DNA of 64,000 nt from Kineosporia succinea (lineage in GTDB: Bacteria > Actinomycetota > Actinomycetes > Actinomycetales > Kineosporiaceae). Each line of letters starts with the position of its first letter. Position 1 is the first letter of the stretch. Shown one piece after another: positions 7,403 to 15,695 of this stretch. The notes below the pieces were generated by a model. It searched no databases, had not been told where the DNA came from, and was given only the letters and a program-made list of their open reading frames with translations. Where the stretch lies: assembly GCF_030811555.1 (NCBI RefSeq), contig NZ_JAUSQZ010000001.1:2232001-2296000 (forward strand), given 5' to 3'. A program made the translations under genes and the position numbers.

Positions 7403-8538
7403 GACGCCGTCCTTCCGGTTGAACAGTGGGATCCCCGCCGGGGCGGGCGCAGCGCGGCGACGATCTGGTCGGCGATCGCGGGGGCGGTGCGGAACCCGTC
7501 CCCACCGCTGGCGGAACGGGCCCAGACCGCGGGACCGACCCGCGCGAGGTGGGCGCCACCGCTGAGCGCGTCGACCGCGTAGTGACAGTGCTTCACGGCG
7601 GTCACCCGGTAGCGGTGCCCGTCCGTGACCATTCCGGAGTCCAGAATCCGCTGACTCCAGTATATTTCGTCGTTCTCCTCGACATGATCGGGACTGGGCA
7701 CCTCGCGGCAGGCGACATCGGTGCTGACCTTCAGCAACGTGCCGTCGCCGGAGGGCATCAGCCAGGCGCGCCCGTCCGCCCCGATCCGCCCGGCGCTGGG
7801 CGCACAGTCCCACCACCGCCGCAGGTCGGGTGGAGGACGGAGGAAGACCACGGTCTGGCGGTAGAGGACGGTGGGTGGATCGACCAGCGCCCCCGACCAC
7901 GGGCCACCGGCGACGAGCACCAGGTCCCCGCGTTCGACGCTGCCGTCGGCCAGCACGACCGCCGCCTCGTCGGTGTCCACCGCGTCCACCGACGACCACG
8001 GCCGCAGCCGCACCTCGGGCCGCCCCGCCAGCCAGCGGGCCGCCGACGAGAGCACGCGGTCGGCCAGGAGCACCCCGGCGTACGGTTCCAGCACGCCACG
8101 ACTGCCCCGGGGAAATCGAATGTGCGGATAGCGTTGCGGTTCAACCACTTCCACCCCGATCCCGGCCGCCGCCGCGATGATCGGAGCCCGTTCGGCCTCC
8201 TGGGCCGGCCAGGCGCTCACCACGCCGACCCGACGGTAGAAGCCCGCCCCCGGAGCCGTGCCGCACAGCAGCGTCTCCAGACGCGTCCATTGCTCGTGCA
8301 GTGACGAGGCCTCCCGGCTGCCCCGCGGGTCACGCAGGTCGAGTGCCCTCACCGCCCGGTGCTGGTCGAAGGAACTGGACGCGGGGTGCGGGATCGGCCC
8401 GCGGTCCAGCAGCGTCACCTGGTACCCCTCGAGCACGCACCGGACCGCGGTGATCAGCCCGGTGACGCCCGCGCCGACGATCACCACCCGGCGCGAGAGG
8501 GACGTCGCCGGGGCCCGGGTCGGAGTCCGCGTGGGCAT
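7399..8538 (-). CDS. FAD-dependent oxidoreductase, DAO/glycine-oxidase family
   Basis: 379 residues. The dinucleotide fold is RRVVIVGAGVTGLITAVRCVLEGYQVTLLDRG (GxGxxG at 22-27); a middle substrate domain and a C-terminal FAD-contact segment (HLARVGPAVWARSASGGDGFRTAPAIADQI) follow. In the known hydrazine pathways the DAO-type enzyme (Spb39 in s56-p1, Tri27 in triacsin, as I recall) oxidises the N6-(carboxymethylamino)lysine intermediate and releases the hydrazino acid. Position directly after the MetRS-like gene, with zero spacing (ATG at 8536-8538, TAG at 8539-8541), supports the same job here. Amino-acid or sarcosine oxidation is the alternative. Confidence 0.85.
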   Translation of the reverse strand: MPTRTPTRAPATSLSRRVVIVGAGVTGLITAVRCVLEGYQVTLLDRGPIPHPASSSFDQHRAVRALDLRDPRGSREASSLHEQWTRLETLLCGTAPGAGFYRRVGVVSAWPAQEAERAPIIAAAAGIGVEVVEPQRYPHIRFPRGSRGVLEPYAGVLLADRVLSSAARWLAGRPEVRLRPWSSVDAVDTDEAAVVLADGSVERGDLVLVAGGPWSGALVDPPTVLYRQTVVFLRPPPDLRRWWDCAPSAGRIGADGRAWLMPSGDGTLLKVSTDVACREVPSPDHVEENDEIYWSQRILDSGMVTDGHRYRVTAVKHCHYAVDALSGGAHLARVGPAVWARSASGGDGFRTAPAIADQIVAALRPPRRGSHCSTGRTAS

Positions 8539-10080
8539 CTACCCGGCCACCGTTCCGCTCAGCCGCGGCAGCGGTACCGGCGTGATCTCGGCCGGACCCT
8601 CGCCCGTGGGGATGCTCAGGTCGGCCAGGGCCCCGGCCGCCAGGTCGATCAGCAGCGGCGCCCCGCAGCGGGCGATCACGTCCACCTGGTGGCAGAAGTC
8701 GCCCTCCTGACCGGGAGCCACGTCCCAGTCCTCCAGCCGGCCCAGCTGCTCGCCCAGAGTCTCCGCGATCCGGGTGAGGCTGAAGTACTCCAGCTCGTAC
8801 CCGGCGGCGAACCGTTTGACGATCCGGGCAGCGGCCTCCCGCGAACGCGCCGAGACCGGCAGCGCGCCCCGGCCGGTGAAGGCGTCCACCTTCTCCGCCA
8901 CCCGGTTCCACGGCCCGATCAGGCGCGCCGAGGTGACCCGCTCGAGCGCGGCCCGGGTGAAGTCGGTGCGCTGGCTCTCCGGGCTGGTCGCGGCCAGATG
9001 GAACCGGGCCACGTCCCGCGGCACCTCCGCCACCAGGTCCCGGCCCCAGATCAGGTGCCGCCGGCTGGTGGAGAACTTGGCGTTCTCCAGCTCGTAGAAC
9101 TCGTTGGTGACGAACTCCTCGGGCAGCAGGTAGCGGCCCTTGGCGGCCAGGAGCATCCCGACCATCGCGACGGCGAAGGGGTAGATGTTGTCGAAGCCGA
9201 GGAAGTAGACCACCCGGGTACCCGCCCCGGTGAGCCAGAGCTCGTCCTCCGTCACGTCGAGCCCCCGGTTCCGGGCCGACAGCTGGGCGCAGTAGATGCT
9301 CCACGCCGCCGGCTCGGCGTTCGGGTTCACCACCTGCCCGGCCACCTCGGGGAACGGCGCCGGGATGCCCCAGGAGACCGGATAGGTGACGGGATAGTCG
9401 GGCAGTGGCCGGGACAGCATCTCCTGCAGAGCCTGGGCCATGTGCGGGCGCATCGCCCGGCCGTGCTCGGCGAAGTGCGCCCGGATGCCCTCCCGGTAGC
9501 GCTCGAGCGGCAGGACGAACACCTGGGCCGGGCGCAGTTCGACCGGATCGTTCTCGTCGAGGGTCGACCGCGGCTCGAGCAGGTCCCCCGGTGCGACCGG
9601 GTTGCCGCAGCTCTCGCACAACCCGGCACACCCGTCGGCCAGGCAGACCGGGCAGCCGCCCCGCACGAACCCGTCCACCAGGTACTCCCCGGTGGCCGGG
9701 GAGTACGGGAAGAGCAGCGTGCGCAGCTCCAGGGCCCCGCCGGCGTGCAGGTCCTCCAGGAACCGGCGAACCGTCTTGACGAAGGCGTCCTCGTCGCCGG
9801 TGAAACCGTCGACAGCGATCCCCGCCGCGGCCAGCGTGCCCTCGATCTGCTCGCCCGAACTCGTCACCAGGTCCTGCGGGGTGGTGCCGAGCCGCCGCGC
9901 GGTGGTCACCACGTAGCTCGAGGTGTCCTGGAACCCGCTGGCCAGTAATACTTCCCGGCCGGTGGCGCGAAGCCAGCGGGCGTACACGTCGGCGCCCAGG
10001 AACGGCCCCGCCAGGTGACCGAGGTGCAGGTCACCGTTGGCGGTCGGGGCCGGGGAGATGATCAGCGTGCGCCTGCTCAT
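8539..10080 (-). CDS. Methionyl-tRNA synthetase-like enzyme, predicted hydrazine synthetase subunit
   Basis: 513 residues with the full class I catalytic core: HLGH at 19-22, a zinc knuckle with Cys143, Cys146, Cys155 and Cys158, the MetRS landmark SWGIP (236-240), and KFSTS at 335-339 as KMSKS loop. The C-terminal helical part is short and there is no tRNA-binding EMAP-like domain. A duplicate MetRS inside a tight operon with an N-hydroxylase and a cupin matches hydrazine synthetases, where this domain activates an amino acid as aminoacyl adenylate and esterifies the N-hydroxy group before N-N bond formation. A housekeeping metG is unlikely in this setting. ATG overlaps the cupin stop (ATGA). 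The identity of the activated amino acid (glycine or glutamate in known systems) cannot be read. Confidence 0.88.
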   Translation of the reverse strand: MSRRTLIISPAPTANGDLHLGHLAGPFLGADVYARWLRATGREVLLASGFQDTSSYVVTTARRLGTTPQDLVTSSGEQIEGTLAAAGIAVDGFTGDEDAFVKTVRRFLEDLHAGGALELRTLLFPYSPATGEYLVDGFVRGGCPVCLADGCAGLCESCGNPVAPGDLLEPRSTLDENDPVELRPAQVFVLPLERYREGIRAHFAEHGRAMRPHMAQALQEMLSRPLPDYPVTYPVSWGIPAPFPEVAGQVVNPNAEPAAWSIYCAQLSARNRGLDVTEDELWLTGAGTRVVYFLGFDNIYPFAVAMVGMLLAAKGRYLLPEEFVTNEFYELENAKFSTSRRHLIWGRDLVAEVPRDVARFHLAATSPESQRTDFTRAALERVTSARLIGPWNRVAEKVDAFTGRGALPVSARSREAAARIVKRFAAGYELEYFSLTRIAETLGEQLGRLEDWDVAPGQEGDFCHQVDVIARCGAPLLIDLAAGALADLSIPTGEGPAEITPVPLPRLSGTVAG

Positions 10081-10457
10081 CGTGTCGACTCCTGATGCCG
10101 GGCCAGGAACTCACCGGACATGTCGGCGTCCCACCAGATCCCGTAGTACTCGAAGTCGTCACCGCCGCGGTTGACCACCTTGTGGAGGCTGCCCGGCAGC
10201 AGGTGCACGATGTCCCCGGCCGCGAAGGGACTCTCCTGGCCGTCGACGACGAGAGTCGCGGAACCCTTCATCGCGATGAAGATCTCGTACTCGTGATGGG
10301 CGTGCGCGGTGGACTCGTCACCCGGTCGGAGCACACACCAGGCCCCCTCGAACGGCGCGTTCAGCACCGGCCAGGGCAGCAGCCGCTGGGAGTCCAGCCC
10401 GTAGGCCTGAACCAGGTTGTCACGGTCCAGTTTCCGGATCTCGAACACGGCGCTCAC
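10077..10457 (-). CDS. Zinc-cupin, predicted N-N bond forming partner of the MetRS-like enzyme
   Basis: 126 residues, a single cupin. Motif 1 is AHAHHEYEIFIAMKG with His52, His54 and Glu58; motif 2 is LLPGSLHKVV with His92, so the usual 3-His-1-Glu metal site is complete. In Spb40-, Tri28- and PyrN-type hydrazine synthetases a zinc-binding cupin is fused to the N-terminus of a MetRS-like domain and carries out the N-N bond rearrangement. Here the two halves are separate genes in the same order, overlapping by 4 nt. The GTG start (10455-10457) overlaps the stop of the N-hydroxylase (GTGA). A generic sugar or ligand-binding cupin would look similar in isolation; the context makes the call. Confidence 0.86.
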   Translation of the reverse strand: MSAVFEIRKLDRDNLVQAYGLDSQRLLPWPVLNAPFEGAWCVLRPGDESTAHAHHEYEIFIAMKGSATLVVDGQESPFAAGDIVHLLPGSLHKVVNRGGDDFEYYGIWWDADMSGEFLARHQESTR

Positions 10458-11737
10458 ACCTCCACGACCGCGTCGGCGGCCCGGCGGTCGAGCAGGTCGT
10501 CGGTGATGTCCTGCGACCGGTGGGCCAGCACGCTGATCAGCGAGTCGGCGATACCGTGCGTGGCCTCGTTCACGCCCTGCAGGTAGATCGCGCCCCAGGC
10601 CGACTCGCCCAGGTCCACCCGATATCGGCGGCTGACGGTGATGTCCCCCAGTCCCAGGCGCTCGCCGAGCCCGCGCACCAGACCCGGCATCCGGGAGTCG
10701 TAACCGGTTCCCAGGAAGACCATGTCGCAGCGCATCGACTCGACCTTGTCGGTCTTGCGGTCACGCAGGTCGAGCACGATGTCGACACCCTCGGTGCGGG
10801 CAGCCACCACCTCGGTCAGCGCCCGCACGCTGGAACGCTCCCGGCCCAGGCGCTTCTGCTGGTAGAGCATCATGTACATCTCGTCGAGGAACGGCTCGGC
10901 CAGCCCGGCGTAGTTGGTCACGTGCATCTCCTCGAGCACACGCTTGCGGGTGTCCGCCGGCATCTCGTGGAAGTCGTCGACGAACGAGGGGTAGAACAGC
11001 TCGTTGACGAACTTGCTGGTCTGGTAGTTCTGCAGCGCGATCGAGCGCACCAGCATGGTCGGCCGGCTGTTCGGGCTGTCCTGGTGCAGGGCCATGAACA
11101 TCTCGGCCGCGCTCTGCGCCCCACCGACCACGACGGGCCGCAACGGCAGCTCCTCCGCGGACATCTGGGCGATGCGGGTGCTGTACTGCGAGCTGTGGAC
11201 CAGTCGCTCGGCCGGCAGGTCGCGGAACACCTCGGGCACGTACGCGTCACGGCCGGTGCCGACCACGAGGTCGCGGCAGGTGATGGTGTCCCCGCCGGAC
11301 AGGGTGACGATCCAGCCGTCGATCACACCGTTGTCGGCGTAGCGCGGCGCGATCGCCTCGGTCCGGGCGTTGTAGCGGATCTGGACGTGCTCCAGGCCGT
11401 CCGCGACCCACTGCTGGTAGGCCGACAGCTGCCAGCGGTAGGGGTTGAAGGTGGCCAGGTTGACGAAGGCGTCGAGCTCACCCTGCTGGTGCAGGAAGCT
11501 GAGGAAGGAGAACCGGCTGCGCGGGTTGCGCAGGGTCACCAGGTCCTTGAGGAAGGAGACCTGGCTCCGGGCCCAGGGCAGCATCAGGTTCCGCTGCCAC
11601 TTCACATCCGGGTGCTGCTCGATGATCAGCGTGTTCTCGGCCAGTCGAACCGCGTCGGACTCCTCGAGCGCGACGGCGAGCGCAAGGTTGGCCGGGCCGG
11701 CCCCGATCAGCAGCACGTCAACTTCGTGAACAGTCAC
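10454..11737 (-). CDS. L-lysine/L-ornithine N-monooxygenase (IucD/SidA/PvdA family)
   Basis: 427 residues. The FAD site is VDVLLIGAGPANLALAVALEE (GAGPAN at 12-17); the NADPH site is PVVVGGAQSAAEMF (205-212 region); the family C-terminal signature appears as VFLGTGYDSRMPG. These flavoenzymes hydroxylate the side-chain amine of lysine or ornithine. There is no siderophore synthetase, acyltransferase or NRPS nearby, whereas the next two genes are cupin and MetRS-like, so the predicted product is N6-hydroxylysine for hydrazine assembly. The GTG start at 11735-11737 has a strong GAGGTGG site 4-5 nt upstream and is the first gene of the overlapping run. Confidence 0.9.
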   Translation of the reverse strand: MTVHEVDVLLIGAGPANLALAVALEESDAVRLAENTLIIEQHPDVKWQRNLMLPWARSQVSFLKDLVTLRNPRSRFSFLSFLHQQGELDAFVNLATFNPYRWQLSAYQQWVADGLEHVQIRYNARTEAIAPRYADNGVIDGWIVTLSGGDTITCRDLVVGTGRDAYVPEVFRDLPAERLVHSSQYSTRIAQMSAEELPLRPVVVGGAQSAAEMFMALHQDSPNSRPTMLVRSIALQNYQTSKFVNELFYPSFVDDFHEMPADTRKRVLEEMHVTNYAGLAEPFLDEMYMMLYQQKRLGRERSSVRALTEVVAARTEGVDIVLDLRDRKTDKVESMRCDMVFLGTGYDSRMPGLVRGLGERLGLGDITVSRRYRVDLGESAWGAIYLQGVNEATHGIADSLISVLAHRSQDITDDLLDRRAADAVVEV

Positions 11738-11977
11738 TTTCCACCTCGTTTGTCGTTCGATCCCTCTGCGAGAGAACCGATCTCATGAATGTCTCGCCCG
11801 GGCCGGGCCACGCCGGCCACCGGGCATCTCATCGACCGGCCTTTCGGCAGACGATGAGTCAAGATCCAAAGCCGCTCCGGTGCCGGAGTGTTCAGGCTCG
11901 GTCCCGCTTCGTGAATCCAGTTCAACAGAAGCCCGGGTTGACCGGAACGCTGTGAGCGACGCGAGATTCGCTACCAA
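11738..11977. other. 240-nt leader region of the biosynthetic operon
   Basis: Gap between the N-hydroxylase start and the stop of the upstream monooxygenase. It probably carries the promoter of the ten-gene run, but I find no convincing -35/-10 pair. It contains a CTCATCG/CGATGAG inverted repeat (11828-11834 with 11852-11858). Short open frames here show no recognisable protein. Confidence 0.4.
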
Positions 11978-13180
11978 TCAACCTTTCCGGGGGTCTCCGA
12001 CGAGACCCAGCGAGAGCGCGAAAGATGGCTTGCCACCGAGGAGATACGCACCGGCCGACTGCAGGATGCGATCCTGGGCGACCACGTGCTGGCACATCGT
12101 GCTGGTGTCGCGCAGCCAGCGGTCCATCGGCGACGGCTGATAGATGGACGACGTCTGCATCAGGTCGTACAGCCGGGTCACGATCGACCGGGCGGTCCGG
12201 AAGGCGTGCCGGCGAGAGAGCGGCAGGGCAGCCCGGTCGACGGGGTCGAGATCGTCGAGAGTCCCTCCGCCGGAGAGAACCTGGTGCTGGAGGCGGAGCG
12301 CGGCGTAGACCGCGTGCCGGGTCGCCGCGAAGTCCGCCTCGCACTCGGCGATCGTGACCTGCGTGCGGTAGTCGCCGACCATTCGCCCCTTGGCGACGAT
12401 GCTCTCACGGGCGAAGTCGAGCGCGGCCCGGGCGACTCCGAGCGGGATGCCGGGCATGTTGCGCATGTGCACCTCGGGCTGCGCCAGCGGCCCCTCGCCG
12501 TTGCGCACGGTGTCGAAGGTGACGACGCGCCCCTCCGGCACGAAGACGTCGCTGATCACGTAGTCGCAGCTGCCGCTGCCGGCCAGCCCGGTGGTGTGCC
12601 AGGTGTCGACGACCTCGACGTCCGAGCGGGGGACGAAGAACAGCTTGGAGTCGTGCGCCCCGTTCTCGTCGAGCAGCGGTTCACCGTCCTGGAACAGGAA
12701 CGCACCCGAGACCACCCAGTCGGCATGCGTGATCCCGCTGCCGAACTGCCAGCGCCCACTCAGCCGGTAGCCGTCAGGCTCCAGCTCGGCCCGGCCGGTC
12801 GGGAAAAGCAGCCCCGCCGTGACCATGTCGATGCTCGTGAACATGGCCTTGGCGACCGACTCATCGAGGAACTGGGCGTAGAGACCGGAGTCCGAACCGA
12901 TCATCGCGCACCAGCCGACGGCAGCATCACCGTACGACAGCGCCTCGATCACCTCGGTCTGCTGCAGCGAGTTCAGCTCCGGACCACCCCAGCCCCTACT
13001 GAATCCCATTCTGAAAACACCCGTGGAGCGCAGCATTTCAACCACATCGCCCGGAAGCCGGCGATTCGCCTCGATCTCCGTCGCGCGTTCACGCACGATC
13101 GGGGCCAGCGCCCGGGCCCGTTCGAGAATCTCGGCGAACGGTGATGTCGGCTCCACCGGGCCGGACTGGATCTGTGACAT
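11978..13180 (-). CDS. Group-D flavin monooxygenase (acyl-CoA dehydrogenase fold)
   Basis: 400 residues with the acyl-CoA dehydrogenase fold but the features of reduced-flavin-dependent oxygenases such as HsaA, DszC and related N- or C-hydroxylases: RGWGGPELNSLQQTEVIEALSYGDAAVGWCAM, LSGRWQFGSGITHADWVVSGAF and WHTTGLAGSGSCDYVISDVFVPE. There is no obvious catalytic Glu context of beta-oxidation enzymes. It would need reduced flavin from the reductase at 3888-4388. In N-N pathways such enzymes are plausible oxidants of hydrazine or amine nitrogen, which is inference here. ATG at 13178-13180 follows GAAGGGA; a longer frame exists but has no family similarity. Confidence 0.85.
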   Translation of the reverse strand: MSQIQSGPVEPTSPFAEILERARALAPIVRERATEIEANRRLPGDVVEMLRSTGVFRMGFSRGWGGPELNSLQQTEVIEALSYGDAAVGWCAMIGSDSGLYAQFLDESVAKAMFTSIDMVTAGLLFPTGRAELEPDGYRLSGRWQFGSGITHADWVVSGAFLFQDGEPLLDENGAHDSKLFFVPRSDVEVVDTWHTTGLAGSGSCDYVISDVFVPEGRVVTFDTVRNGEGPLAQPEVHMRNMPGIPLGVARAALDFARESIVAKGRMVGDYRTQVTIAECEADFAATRHAVYAALRLQHQVLSGGGTLDDLDPVDRAALPLSRRHAFRTARSIVTRLYDLMQTSSIYQPSPMDRWLRDTSTMCQHVVAQDRILQSAGAYLLGGKPSFALSLGLVGDPRKG

Positions 13181-13286
13181 GAGGAAGGTTCCCTTCGGCC
13201 GGATGTTTACTCCGATTGGAACCCACGATCGGATTGTCCAAAAGCCCTGTCCGGCCAAGACAATCAATGTTCTGCACAAACGCGAG

Positions 13287-13314
13287 AGGTGCCCCGGGAA
13301 AACCCGGGGCACCT
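13287..13314 (-). terminator. Strong hairpin separating the PEP-mutase-like gene from the cluster core
   Basis: A perfect 12-bp GC-rich stem (13287-13298 with 13303-13314) with an AAAA loop, located 49 nt after the stop of the PEP-mutase-family gene. It ends that transcript before the promoter region of the monooxygenase gene, so the upstream genes are a separate transcription unit. Confidence 0.75.
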
Positions 13315-13362
13315 CATGAGCCTCAGTCGCCGGAGGCGATTCAGTATCGCTTCAGATCTGCC

Positions 13363-14193
13363 TCAACGGGCGAAATAGCCGTTCAGGGTGCCGAAGTCGA
13401 TACCCTCGGCCAGCTCGTCGTAGCTGCCCTTGCTGAGCAGCTCGATCGCCGAGCGCTGAGCCACGGCGTAGGCCGCCTGGGCCAGCGCGGTGCCGAGACT
13501 GACCCGGCGCACGCCGACCGCCCCGAACTCGGAGACCGTGGGCGCCCCCGGCCCGGCCATCACGTTGACCGGCAGCGACACCGCCTTGACGAGAGCGCTC
13601 AGCACGTCCAGGTCGACCAGGCCCGGCACGAAGAGGCTGTCCGCACCCGCCTCGGCGTACACCGCGGACCTGGCGACCACATCGTCCAGACGCCCTTCCG
13701 GCGCACCGATGCCGAACAGGAAAACGTCGGTGCGGACGTTGATCACGAGCTCCGGCAGGCCGGCGGCAACCGCCGCGGCGCGGGCGGCGGACAGCCGGGC
13801 AGCCTGCTGCGCCGGCTCGAACAGCGGGCCTCCCGGGGCCTTCGAGTCTTCGAGGTTGACGCCGACGGCACCCGCCTCGATCGCCCCTGTGACGGTCTTG
13901 GCCACGTCTTCGGGAGACTCGCCGTAGCCGCCCTCGACATCGGCGGTCACCGGCAGGTCGACGCTCGACGCGACCCGGCGGATCGCGTCGACGCTCTCGT
14001 CACGGGACAGGCCGTGCCCGTCGGTACGACCGAGCGACCAGGCCACGCCACCGCTGGTGGTGGCGATCGCCTTGGCCCCGGCCGCCGCGACCACGGCCGC
14101 GCTGCCGGCGTCCCAGGCGTTGGGCAGGACGAAGGTCCCGCTCTCGTGAAGGGACCGCAGGGTCTTCGCCTTGGCCTGCTGCGTGCTGGTCAC
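13363..14193 (-). CDS. Isocitrate lyase/PEP mutase family protein
   Basis: 276 residues, a TIM-barrel member of the PEPM/ICL superfamily. Features seen: FVLPNAWDAGSAAVVAAAGAKAIATTSGGVAWSLG, VTADVEGGYGESPEDV, GAVGVNLEDSK and PELVINVRTDVFLFG. The family joins or splits C-C or P-C bonds next to a carboxylate (oxaloacetate, methylisocitrate, phosphonopyruvate). Most short members like this one, lacking the KKCGH motif of isocitrate lyase, are of unknown specificity and occur widely outside phosphonate clusters. Two adjacent GTG codons (14191-14193, 14194-14196) could start it; the inner one has better spacing to AAAGGAG. Its link to the hydrazine genes is not established. Confidence 0.8.
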   Translation of the reverse strand: MTSTQQAKAKTLRSLHESGTFVLPNAWDAGSAAVVAAAGAKAIATTSGGVAWSLGRTDGHGLSRDESVDAIRRVASSVDLPVTADVEGGYGESPEDVAKTVTGAIEAGAVGVNLEDSKAPGGPLFEPAQQAARLSAARAAAVAAGLPELVINVRTDVFLFGIGAPEGRLDDVVARSAVYAEAGADSLFVPGLVDLDVLSALVKAVSLPVNVMAGPGAPTVSEFGAVGVRRVSLGTALAQAAYAVAQRSAIELLSKGSYDELAEGIDFGTLNGYFAR

Positions 14194-14317
14194 CACGTGT
14201 GCTCCTTTTGTGTTGCGGCTCGGTGAAACTCGGCTCCGAGGGACCACCGGATGCTACCGGCCGGCCTTTGAAGCCGATCGAAAAGTTGCTTCTAAGTGCG
14301 GATCTCGAGTCGACGGC

Positions 14318-15625
14318 TCAGTCGTGCACCTTCTCGGCGGGCCGCTCGTCGAGCGGATCCCCGCCGGTCACGGCCACCGGCTCGGTCGGGCGCAGGTGGC
14401 GGACACTCAGCGAGAGGAGTGCAGCGCCGATGCTCAGGAAGCCGGCCACGTGCCAGACCGGCGCGTAGTGCCCCAGGCTGTCGCGGGCCAGCCCGGCCGC
14501 GGCGGCGGCGATCCCGGCCCCCAGCTGGTGGGAGGCGAAAACCCAGCCGAAGACGATGCCGGCCGACATACCGAAGTGCTCGCGGCACAGGGCCACGGTC
14601 GGCGGCACGGTGGCCAGGAAGTCCATGCCGTAGAAGACGACGAAGACCAGCATCGGCCCGCTGATCGACTGCCCGAACAGGCTGGGCAGCACCAGCAGCG
14701 AGACGCCCCGCAGCACGTAGAACGTGGCCAGCAGCAGACGCGGGTCGATGCGGTCGGTGAGCCAGCCCGAGAACACGGTGCCGAGCAGGTCGAACACCCC
14801 GATCAGGGAGAGCAGACCGGCCGCGGCCACACTGGGCATCCCGGCATCCATCGCCGAGGGGATGAAGTGGGTCTGGATCAGGCCGTTGGTGCTGGCCCCA
14901 CAGATCGCGAAGGCCAGGGCCATCAGCCAGAAGGCGGGCTTGTGGGCCGCGTCGTACAGGGTGCGCACCGCGAGACGGGCCGCGCTGCGGGTCGGCTCGG
15001 GCCGGGGCTCGATCTCGTCCGCCCCGTACGGCGGGATCCCCAGGTCGGCCGGGTACTCGCGGAAGAAGAACAGGATGAGGGGCACCGTGGACAGTGCGAC
15101 CAGCGAGACCACGGCGGCCGCCGACCGCCAGCCGCCGGTCGACTGGGCCAGCGCCGCCACCAGCGGCAGGAAGAGCAACGACCCGGTGGCACTGCTGGCC
15201 GACAGGATCCCGTCGACCAGGCCCTGACGCGTGCGGAACCAGCGGGTGGTGATGGTGGCGACGAAACCGAGCGAGATCGCCCCGGCCCCGAGCCCGACCA
15301 TCACGCCCCAGAGCAGCACGAGCTGCCAGGCCGCCGTCATGAACAGGGTCAGGCCACTGCCGAGGGCGATCAGGGTCATCGCCCCGGCCGTGATCCGGCG
15401 CACCCCGAACCTCTCGGTCAACGCCGAGGCGAACGGTGCCGTGATCCCGTACAGCGCCATGTTCACCGACATGGCCAGGCCCATGGTGCCGTTCGACCAG
15501 CCGAACTCCTGCTTGAGCGGGTCGACCAGCGCCCCCGGAGTAGATCTGAAGGCGGCCGCCCCGAGCAGAGCCACGAAGCTGATGCCCGCAATCGCCCAAG
15601 GCCAGGCGCGCTTGTCCAGAGTCAT
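14318..15625 (-). CDS. Major facilitator superfamily transporter
   Basis: 435 residues with twelve predicted membrane segments, starting WAIAGISFVALLGAAAF, and a cytoplasmic central loop (residues about 195-230) rich in Glu, Pro and Arg. The loop-2 motif reads LTERFGVRR, and FRTRQGLVDGILSAS follows. The pattern resembles the oxalate/formate-antiporter-like and monocarboxylate-like MFS group. It may export the cluster product or move a small organic acid connected to the next gene. It lies upstream of the PEP-mutase-like gene on the same strand with a gap of about 120 nt, and is divergent from the AraC-type regulator. Confidence 0.85.
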   Translation of the reverse strand: MTLDKRAWPWAIAGISFVALLGAAAFRSTPGALVDPLKQEFGWSNGTMGLAMSVNMALYGITAPFASALTERFGVRRITAGAMTLIALGSGLTLFMTAAWQLVLLWGVMVGLGAGAISLGFVATITTRWFRTRQGLVDGILSASSATGSLLFLPLVAALAQSTGGWRSAAAVVSLVALSTVPLILFFFREYPADLGIPPYGADEIEPRPEPTRSAARLAVRTLYDAAHKPAFWLMALAFAICGASTNGLIQTHFIPSAMDAGMPSVAAAGLLSLIGVFDLLGTVFSGWLTDRIDPRLLLATFYVLRGVSLLVLPSLFGQSISGPMLVFVVFYGMDFLATVPPTVALCREHFGMSAGIVFGWVFASHQLGAGIAAAAAGLARDSLGHYAPVWHVAGFLSIGAALLSLSVRHLRPTEPVAVTGGDPLDERPAEKVHD

Positions 15626-15695
15626 GGCATCAGCGTGGTGGATCCGTCACTGTGCGGGTAGCCGAAGGCCAGCCAACCTATGAAAAAATCGGGCC

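Larger units (their letters stand above)
1555..13180 (-). other. Candidate hydrazine (N-N bond) biosynthetic gene cluster, core
   Basis: The core holds an amino-acid N-hydroxylase (10454-11737), cupin (10077-10457), MetRS-like protein (8539-10080) and DAO-type flavoprotein (7399-8538). These match the enzyme set that makes hydrazino acids from N6-hydroxylysine and a second amino acid in s56-p1, triacsin and pyrazomycin-type pathways (established knowledge, from memory). Tailoring candidates are an ATP-grasp ligase, a berberine-bridge-type oxidase, a flavin reductase with a group-D monooxygenase, and three proteins of unclear role. Genes from 11737 to 1555 overlap by 4 nt or abut, except for two gaps of about 25 nt, so they are almost certainly one transcript. 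The product is unknown. Confidence 0.85.

Noticed and set aside
8539-10080. Housekeeping methionyl-tRNA synthetase (metG)
   Set aside because: It is embedded by overlap between a cupin and an amino-oxidase gene, has a short C-terminal part and follows an N-hydroxylase. A specialised paralogue fits better.
10454-11737. Siderophore biosynthesis gene
   Set aside because: The N-hydroxylase family is common in hydroxamate siderophores, but there is no acyltransferase, NIS synthetase, NRPS or iron transporter nearby.
11734-11925. Short minus-strand open frame in the operon leader
   Set aside because: 63 codons without family resemblance or ribosome site; more likely untranslated leader.
13363-14193. 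Phosphonate biosynthesis PEP mutase
   Set aside because: No phosphonopyruvate decarboxylase or other phosphonate gene is nearby, and most short members of this family are not PEP mutases.
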